DNA of 64,000 bases from Serratia inhibens (lineage in GTDB: Bacteria; Pseudomonadota; Gammaproteobacteria; Enterobacterales; Enterobacteriaceae): NCBI RefSeq assembly GCF_003591175.1, contig NZ_QYYG01000001.1, positions 62,001-126,000 on the forward strand, given 5' to 3'. Below the pieces are notes generated by a model. It was given only the letters and a program-made list of their open reading frames with translations. It did not search any database and was not told the origin of the DNA. The position numbers were made by a program, and so were the translations under genes. Positions 58,476 through 64,000 of the stretch are shown here, one piece after another. Positions within the stretch are counted from its first letter, which is position 1. Each line of letters opens with the position of its first letter.

Positions 58476-58900
58476 TATTACTCTCCAATCATAAATTCTG
58501 CGCGTATTCTAACGCCGGTTCGCATTTATCCGCAAACAGACTAAGGTTTATTTGCCATCTGGATGGCTAGCTGTATCCATCGATTGGCGAAATCTCTCTT
58601 TCCGTGCTAATTAGGTTGCGTGACGCTTTTTATCAGGTACAGTGTGGGATTTTGCGGTGTCGGGTGGAAGCTTTTGTTTACGCCATGAATGAGTCTCACA
58701 CAGCCATACTTCTGGGGCATGAGTGAATAGTCGGCAGGATCAACAACTTGCATTCAGGTTGAGCAGTTAAGCAACCAATAGAAAAAAACATGTTGATCTC
58801 TTGCCAGACTGCCGCAATATAAAAAAGAGATATGAATCGCTGCGGCACGGCGAGATAAAAGACTTCTTTTTAGAAGAAACAAATTTAGGTAAAGGTAAAT
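58476..58900. promoter_or_regulatory. topA upstream region
   Basis: About 425 bases between yciN and topA. E. coli topA has several promoters here, including heat-shock and stationary-phase ones; I cannot assign each from sequence. The ribosome site of topA is the weak GGTAAAGGTAAAT. No gene seen. Confidence 0.45.
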
Positions 58901-61498
58901 ATGGGTAAAGCTCTCGTAATAGTTGAGTCCCCGGCAAAAGCCAAAACTATTAATAAATACTTAGGTAATGACTACGTGGTGAAGTCCAGCGTCGGTCATA
59001 TCCGTGATTTGCCGACCAGTGGCTCAGCCAGCAAAAAGAGCGCTGACTCAACCGAAGACAAAGCCAAGAAGAAAGTTAAAAAAGATGAGAAAACGGCGCT
59101 GGTAAATCGGATGGGCGTCGATCCTTATCATGGCTGGAAAGCGGATTATGAAATTCTGCCAGGTAAAGAAAAAGTTGTCGCAGAGTTAAAATCGTTAGCG
59201 GAAAACGCCGACCATATTTATCTCGCAACCGACCTTGACCGCGAAGGGGAAGCCATTGCCTGGCACCTGCGGGAAGTGATCGGCGGTGACGACAAACGCT
59301 TTAGCCGCGTGGTGTTCAATGAAATCACCAAGAATGCGATCCAACAGGCCTTCAAACAGCCGGGTGAGTTGAATATCGATCGTGTTAACGCACAGCAGGC
59401 GCGTCGCTTTATGGACCGCGTCGTGGGTTACATGGTATCGCCGCTGCTGTGGAAGAAAATTGCCCGCGGCCTGTCTGCCGGGCGCGTGCAATCTGTTGCG
59501 GTACGGTTGGTGGTGGAGCGTGAGCGCGACATCAAAGCCTTTGTGCCGGAAGAGTACTGGGAGCTGCACGCCGATCTGCTGGCGAAGAACGATACCGCGC
59601 TGCAGATGGAAGTGACGCATGCCCACGACAAACCCTTCAAACCGGTTAACCGTGAGCAGACCCACGCCGCCCTTAAACTGCTGGAGAAAGCCCGTTATAC
59701 GGTGCTTGATCGCGAAGACAAACCCACCAGCAGCAAGCCTGGCGCGCCTTTCATTACTTCTACGTTGCAACAGGCGGCCAGCACCCGGCTGAGTTTTGGC
59801 GTGAAGAAAACCATGATGATGGCACAGCGGTTGTATGAAGCCGGCCACATCACCTATATGCGTACCGACTCCACCAACCTGAGCCAGGATGCGCTCAACA
59901 TGGTGCGTGGCTATATCGGCGACAATTTCGGCGACAAGTACCTGCCGAAAGCGCCGAATCAGTACAGCAGCAAAGAAAACTCGCAGGAAGCGCACGAAGC
60001 TATCCGTCCGTCGGATGTGAACGTGCTGTCCGAGCAGTTGAAAGATATGGAAGCGGATGCGCAAAAGCTGTATCAACTGATCTGGCGTCAGTTTGTGGCC
60101 TGTCAGATGACGCCGGCACAGTACGACTCCACTACGCTGTCAGTGAAGGCCGGTGATTATCAGTTGCGCGCCAAAGGCCGTACGCTGCGTTTCGATGGCT
60201 GGACCAAAGTGATGCCTGCCTTGCGCAAGGGTGACGAAGACCGCACTTTGCCGTACGTCGAAGTAGGCAGCGATCTGGAACTGCAAAAGCTGATCCCGAG
60301 CCAGCACTTCACCAAGCCGCCTGCGCGTTACAGCGAGGCCTCGCTGGTGAAAGAACTGGAAAAACGCGGTATCGGCCGTCCATCGACTTATGCATCGATT
60401 ATCTCGACCATTCAGGATCGTGGCTATGTACGGGTCGAAAGTCGCCGTTTCTACGCCGAGAAAATGGGTGAGATCGTTACCGACCGTCTGGAAGAGAACT
60501 TCCGCGAGTTGATGAACTATGACTTTACCGCTCGCATGGAAAATGGCCTTGACCAGGTAGCCAATAATCACGCCGAGTGGAAAGCGGTGCTGGATGAGTT
60601 TTTTGCCGAGTTCAGCGAACAGCTGGAGACGGCGGAGAAAGATCCTGAAGACGGCGGCATGCGCCCGAATCAGATGGTCATGACCAGCATTGACTGCCCG
60701 ACCTGCGGCCGTAAAATGGGTATCCGAACCGCCAGTACCGGCGTGTTCCTCGGTTGTTCCGGCTATGCGCTGCCGCCGAAGGAGCGCTGCAAAACCACCA
60801 TCAACCTGATTCCGGAAACGGAAGTGCTGAACATCCTCGAAGGGGATGATGCAGAAACCAACGCGTTGCGTGCTCGCCATCGTTGCCAGAAATGCGGCAC
60901 GGCGATGGACAGCTACCTGATCGATAACCAGCGTAAGCTGCACGTCTGCGGTAACAACCCGGCGTGTGACGGCTATGAAATCGAAGAGGGCGAATTCCGT
61001 CTGAAAGGGTATGACGGCCCGGTGGTTGAGTGCGACAAGTGTGGTTCCGAAATGCACCTGAAAATGGGGCGCTTCGGCAAGTATATGGGCTGCACCAACG
61101 AGACGTGCAAAAACACCCGTAAGATCCTGCGTAACGGCGACGTTGCACCGCCGAAGGAAGATCCGGTTCCGTTGCCGGAGTTGCCATGCGAAAAGTCAGA
61201 CGCTTACTTTGTGTTGCGCGACGGTGCTGCCGGCGTGTTCCTGGCGGCCAATACCTTCCCCAAATCGCGCGAAACTCGTGCGCCACTGGTAGAAGAGCTG
61301 GCCCGTTTCAAGGATCGTCTGCCGGAAAAACTGCGTTACCTGGCGGATGCGCCGGTCGCGGATGGCGAGGGCAACAAAACGATGGTGCGCTTCAGCCGTA
61401 AAACCAAACAACAGTATGTCTCTTCAGAGAAAGACGGTAAGGCCACTGGCTGGTCCGCTTTCTACGTTGATGGCAAATGGGTGGAAGGCAAAAAGTAA
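58901..61498 (+). CDS. topA: DNA topoisomerase I
   Basis: Relaxes negative supercoils, balancing gyrase. 865 residues. Toprim domain ([19 protein letters not shown] and [13 protein letters not shown]), catalytic tyrosine in [14 protein letters not shown] near residue 319, and a C-terminal part with Cys4 zinc ribbons ([27 protein letters not shown]). A basic segment near residues 40-65 follows the Toprim start. Confidence 0.98.
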   Translation: MGKALVIVESPAKAKTINKYLGNDYVVKSSVGHIRDLPTSGSASKKSADSTEDKAKKKVKKDEKTALVNRMGVDPYHGWKADYEILPGKEKVVAELKSLAENADHIYLATDLDREGEAIAWHLREVIGGDDKRFSRVVFNEITKNAIQQAFKQPGELNIDRVNAQQARRFMDRVVGYMVSPLLWKKIARGLSAGRVQSVAVRLVVERERDIKAFVPEEYWELHADLLAKNDTALQMEVTHAHDKPFKPVNREQTHAALKLLEKARYTVLDREDKPTSSKPGAPFITSTLQQAASTRLSFGVKKTMMMAQRLYEAGHITYMRTDSTNLSQDALNMVRGYIGDNFGDKYLPKAPNQYSSKENSQEAHEAIRPSDVNVLSEQLKDMEADAQKLYQLIWRQFVACQMTPAQYDSTTLSVKAGDYQLRAKGRTLRFDGWTKVMPALRKGDEDRTLPYVEVGSDLELQKLIPSQHFTKPPARYSEASLVKELEKRGIGRPSTYASIISTIQDRGYVRVESRRFYAEKMGEIVTDRLEENFRELMNYDFTARMENGLDQVANNHAEWKAVLDEFFAEFSEQLETAEKDPEDGGMRPNQMVMTSIDCPTCGRKMGIRTASTGVFLGCSGYALPPKERCKTTINLIPETEVLNILEGDDAETNALRARHRCQKCGTAMDSYLIDNQRKLHVCGNNPACDGYEIEEGEFRLKGYDGPVVECDKCGSEMHLKMGRFGKYMGCTNETCKNTRKILRNGDVAPPKEDPVPLPELPCEKSDAYFVLRDGAAGVFLAANTFPKSRETRAPLVEELARFKDRLPEKLRYLADAPVADGEGNKTMVRFSRKTKQQYVSSEKDGKATGWSAFYVDGKWVEGKK

Positions 61499-62822
<1,324 letters not shown>

Positions 62823-63198
62823 GTCGGTAAACCAATGACTTACCGCAGGCTTCGATTCTCTGGTGTTCGCTCACCTGTTTGTATCCTGTTTCGATCCTGT
62901 TGATCTAAACAGGCGGTGAGCTTGACTCAACGGGAGGGGAAATTCAACTCTCCCGTTTTCACCTTTCGTTAGATCGCCTCTTAACCGCGTTGTCGACCAC
63001 GTTACACATCTAGCCACACATTCTCTCTGCCTACCCCTCTAAAACGCTCTCAGGGCGGTTTTGTGCTGTTTTCTGGCTTCAATTGCCTCGAGCATAAGCC
63101 TACAGAGTGAGGGAATTCCTAAAAAAGTTTAACAGTGAAATAATTAAAAAAATCTACATTATCATTATTACCACTACTGTATATACAGAGAAATAACT
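62823..63198. other. gap between cysB and tube-protein gene
   Basis: About 375 bases. It has the cysB terminator (62929-62959) and then an increasingly AT-rich stretch (63120-63198) directly before the tube gene. No gene seen. A palindrome CTGTATATACAG at 63177-63188 lies 10 bases before the tube ATG; its half-site spacing is too short for a LexA box. Confidence 0.45.
62929..62959 (+). terminator. terminator after cysB
   Basis: AACGGGAG ... CTCCCGTT stem with T4 behind, about 107 bases after the cysB stop. Confidence 0.7.
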
Positions 63199-63642
63199 AT
63201 GGCAGATTCTTCCGATATTATTGATGCAACTAACCCTGTTCCCTCATTCCGTTTCACGGTTACCATTGGCGATGATGTGATTCGCTGTAGTTCCGTGAGT
63301 GGATTAGATCAGCAATACGATAGTGTTGACTACCGTGATGGTATGGGGGGATTGTTTCGTGCACAGCTCCCCTCAATTACGCTTTCGCAAGCGGTTTTTC
63401 CGGGTGAGTGCAAATTTTATGAATGGTTATATAACTATGCCAATCACAGCGATGGTAAGAAGGACATATCCATTAGCTTGACCGATGAATCCGGTAAGGT
63501 GCTGTATGTCACATGGAACGTTTTCAACTGCTTTCCTACTGGTATTACGGGGCCGAGTCTGGATGCTTCCAGTAATGAGGTGGTCGTTAAACAGATCACG
63601 CTCAACGCTGATCGTCTGACTGTCGAATGTCACTCAGTCTAA
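63199..63642 (+). CDS. contractile injection system tube protein (T4 gp19-like, Afp1/Pvc1 type)
   Basis: 147 residues. The segments PVPSFRFTVTIGDD, SSVSGLDQQYDSVDYRDGMG, KKDISISLTDESG and FPTGITGPSLDASSNEVVVKQITLNAD match the inner-tube proteins of extracellular contractile injection systems (Afp1/Afp5 of Serratia antifeeding prophage, Pvc1) and the T4 gp19 family, as I know them. The domain spans the whole protein and the length is normal, so it is not truncated. Base composition is visibly more AT-rich than the neighbours. No sheath, baseplate or toxin gene is visible before the window ends 358 bases later, so it is either an orphan or the first gene of a cluster beyond the edge. Confidence 0.8.
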   Translation: MADSSDIIDATNPVPSFRFTVTIGDDVIRCSSVSGLDQQYDSVDYRDGMGGLFRAQLPSITLSQAVFPGECKFYEWLYNYANHSDGKKDISISLTDESGKVLYVTWNVFNCFPTGITGPSLDASSNEVVVKQITLNADRLTVECHSV

Positions 63643-63845
63643 TAGTGGGAGCAGAGTGCGTCGCCTTATCCGGCCGCGTTTTGGGTGACGATAAAGCGCA
63701 ATACCAGTTTAGCTGCGGCGGGATCGGCGAATTGGCGAAACTTTGCCGCGTTCTCCAGTCTATAGACACCCAGCATGAGTTTCCAAAATTGTCCGGTCAA
63801 ATTGGACAGGGAAAAATGCGTTATCGCCGTGCCGCCCGTGTGTAG
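63627..63845 (+). CDS. small ORF overlapping the tube gene, unknown
   Basis: 72 codons from ATG 63627, overlapping the tube gene by 16 bases in another frame, or 67 residues from the GTG at 63642-63644 (the second option would be stop-start coupled). It reads LIVGAECVALSGRVLGDDKA and later GGIGELAKLCRVLQ, with three cysteines and a basic end. I do not recognise the family. The overlap would fit translational coupling, but chance is not excluded. Confidence 0.35.
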   Translation: MSLSLIVGAECVALSGRVLGDDKAQYQFSCGGIGELAKLCRVLQSIDTQHEFPKLSGQIGQGKMRYRRAARV

Positions 63846-64000
63846 GGATGTATACAGTTACGGTCCTTCAGTACATGATTTAGCCGCAGGCGTGAGTGTT
63901 TTCCGCCGTTGATTGCTTCTGCCTATCGTTCTGATCAAAACGTGTTGTTATCAAAACGTTAATTCTTCTATGTGGTATCTTTAAACAAGACCTCAGTGAT
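63846..64000. other. right edge of window, no gene seen
   Basis: AT-rich, with the decamer ATCAAAACGT occurring twice near 63937-63960. In E. coli acnA lies further on in this direction. No ORF begins convincingly before the edge. Confidence 0.3.

Noticed and set aside
63177..63188. CTGTATATACAG as a LexA/SOS box before the tube gene
   Set aside because: LexA needs CTGT-N8-ACAG; here the half sites are only four bases apart. The palindrome remains but SOS control is not supported.

Overview
This window is chromosomal DNA of a Serratia species or very close relative (Yersiniaceae/Enterobacterales). The evidence is E. coli-like gene order and protein sequence throughout, a trp operon in which trpG and trpD are separate genes (fused in E. 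coli), and a trp leader peptide ending WWRTSLSRAV, close to the Serratia marcescens leader as I recall it but with a different N-terminus. The species is not fixed by the sequence. No transposase, integrase, rRNA or CRISPR array is visible.

Layout. 1-7.7 kb: a block matching the E. coli 39-40 min region: sppA (cut by the window edge), ydjA, selD-selU-topB-ynjH (stop and start codons overlapping), then nudG and xthA in the opposite direction. A LOG-family gene sits at the junction. 8.5-9.6 kb: a tyrT-type tRNA operon on the minus strand with two tRNA-Tyr genes, a stringent-type promoter, and tandem 168-172 bp repeats each carrying the last 19 bases of tRNA-Tyr. 9.8-63 kb: the E. coli 27-28 min block in conserved order: purU, ychJ, rssA-rssB, galU-ugd-UDP-glucuronate epimerase, hns, tdk, adhE, ychE, oppA1-oppA2-oppBCDF, yciU, clsA, yciY, yciI, tonB, yciA, yciB, yciC, ompW, trpABCFDGE with leader and attenuator, yciV, yciO, rluB, btuR-yciK, sohB, yciN, topA, cysB.

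Lineage-specific insertions break this order: an SmvA-like efflux pump with a divergent TetR regulator and a KTSC protein (where E. coli has kch), queH before tonB, a SulP transporter between yciB and yciC, a YkgJ-family protein, a BON lipoprotein between ompW and trpA, a Rap1a/Tai-like periplasmic protein plus a Hod-like alpha/beta hydrolase between yciO and rluB, and an AT-rich gene for a contractile-injection-system tube protein after cysB. The last two are the best candidates for something new.

Functional groups: tRNA modification (selD/selU, queH, yciO), DNA topology and repair (topB, topA, xthA, nudG, hns), RpoS turnover (rssB), nucleotide-sugar supply for envelope polysaccharide (galU, ugd, epimerase), peptide uptake (opp), anaerobic metabolism (adhE, ompW with an FNR-type box), iron and B12 uptake and metabolism (tonB, btuR), tryptophan synthesis and cysteine control. 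Imperfect palindromic repeats bounded by TTCAA.../...TTGAA arms occur in at least four intergenic positions, one of them inside the trp operon.
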